Of a stretch of 64,000 nucleotides of DNA, positions 63,015 through 64,000 are shown in pieces; position 1 is the stretch's first letter; every line of letters begins with the position of its first letter. The stretch is from Cymbomonas tetramitiformis (Eukaryota > Chlorophyta > Pyramimonadophyceae > Pyramimonadales > Pyramimonadaceae), in NCBI GenBank assembly GCA_001247695.2, contig LGRX02034674.1:1-64000 (forward strand). The letters are read 5' to 3'. The notes under the pieces are model-generated. The model had not been told where the DNA came from and made no database searches. It saw only the letters and a program-made list of their open reading frames with translations. A program made the position numbers and the translations under genes.

Positions 63015-64000
63015 GATAGTGCATCCACCCCCTCCATAGTGCACCAATCAGTCGTCGCCTTCCCATCAGCTCCTCATGATAGTTCCGGCATGGCCAGCAA
63101 CCTCGTCTCGTGGGCAGGGAAGCTGATGAGTGGCCGTATGCTTCCATGCAACCTGTTACAAGTGCTCATAACTGTCGTGATTGGCCCAAGGGCTCTGCGA
63201 GGCCCGGTAAGTGACAACCTCATCCGCGCGCCTCGCCCGCAAATAAGCTCTCCGACCGTCCTCACCAGATCACCCCATGCCATCAGCATGTAAGCGCGGG
63301 CATGCATCAGAACAAAGCAGGCCCGCGGCCACCCGTCGCCCCCATCGAGGTGGTCACCCCTTCCTCAGCCAAGGTCATTGTTAGCTCTGGCGAGGTCCCG
63401 CTCTGCTCTGCGTGCAACCAATTGACGCTCACTCCCATACCCTGTTTAATCAAGTCAGATAAGGAGTTGCGCACGTTGCGTGCTCTCGCTCGAGCGACAA
63501 CCTTCCATTCATCCATCTGTCCATCAGCACTGCATACCATGTGTCAGCGAAATAATTCCAATAATCTGCATCTGGGTATCCTCGGTTTGTAGCTGCTCTC
63601 CTTGGGTGTAAGTCCTAAACAAGGAAGGGCAGCAGGATGCTTCCAACGACGGTCGAGCTGCGCCATGAATTTGTCCCCACGCATTTTGCGCGTGTGGTGG
63701 CTCTCCACATTCTTCTGGCACTTTTCCTCTCTTCTCCCATCAGTCTCTCCCATGGTTCTCTCTCCCCTTGCCCGAGTGATGCTCTTAACTGAAAATTTCC
63801 TATGCGGCCCGTGCCAGTGAGGCACAAAAAGTCCCCCGGGTTGGGTATGATTCCATATGTCTGAGTGCAGTTGAAAGTTCATGAATTGCTTCTCACATGC
63901 ACTGGGATGATGGTGAGAGGACTCGCGGCCGGCGGTATTTCTGGGTGCCCCGACTCTTTCTGTCTCATTCTCACGCCTCTTCGCTGCCTCAAGAGCCGAG
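63015..64000. other. No gene recognised
   Basis: Mixed-composition DNA with only short overlapping open stretches. Near the end, TTGCTTCTCACATGCACTGG and GATGATGGTGAG (63887-63918) match repeat unit A of 24825-25340, so a diverged copy may begin here and continue beyond the window. Confidence 0.4.

Noticed and set aside
1..64000. tRNA, rRNA, riboswitch or bacterial promoter features
   Set aside because: None seen on either strand by eye; gene structure is eukaryotic.

Overview
The window looks like nuclear DNA of a repeat-rich unicellular green alga. Candidate introns have GT..AG ends and matching codon phases. Several eukaryotic transposon classes are present (Tnp2/CACTA-type, hAT and Tc1/mariner-type MITEs, RT plus restriction-like-endonuclease LINEs, a DIRS-type tyrosine-recombinase retroelement, and a gag-only LTR element). 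I see no operons, tRNA, rRNA or CRISPR. The mix of elements recalls prasinophytes such as Cymbomonas; that is inference from memory of the group and was not tested by any search.

Region 1 (1-6.2 kb): clustered GGTAATACC palindromes and a 132-bp satellite lead into an intact protein-kinase-like ORF (1276-2562). A decayed Tnp2-type transposase follows (about 2.86-6.16 kb), with a long-hairpin MITE in one of its introns. Region 2 (6.2-19.2 kb): mostly non-coding, with several MITEs and short duplications, a GC-rich possible gag remnant (8.0-9.0 kb), weak minus-strand coding segments (13.7-15.0 kb), and the 3' end of a LINE.

Region 3 (19.26-55.11 kb, possibly to 58.12 kb) is the main find. At least ten small plus-strand exons read as one secreted or cell-surface modular protein: a WSC-like Cys domain, a Cys-repeat segment, a Pro-rich linker, a Cys-rich module, a beta-sandwich module spread over three exons, fibronectin-III-like exons, and a DUF5011/HYR-like Ig domain. 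Codon phase matches at every junction I checked, although introns reach 10.8 kb and are packed with transposons. Those introns hold at least seven antisense LINE pieces, a LINE 5' end with a Tudor/Agenet-like region, an array of 67-residue coding repeats, two hAT-type MITE insertions (one just outside the gene), and a near-complete but frameshifted DIRS element that seems to split a sense-strand LINE.

Region 4 (58.4-64 kb): another copy of a high-copy dispersed repeat, then a complete LTR element (59276-63014) with a 5-bp target duplication. It carries one intact 921-aa Gag-like ORF with a zinc knuckle and two hydrophobic segments, and no pol. Apart from the kinase, the 921-aa Gag and the host exons, nearly all long ORFs are transposon-derived or shadows.
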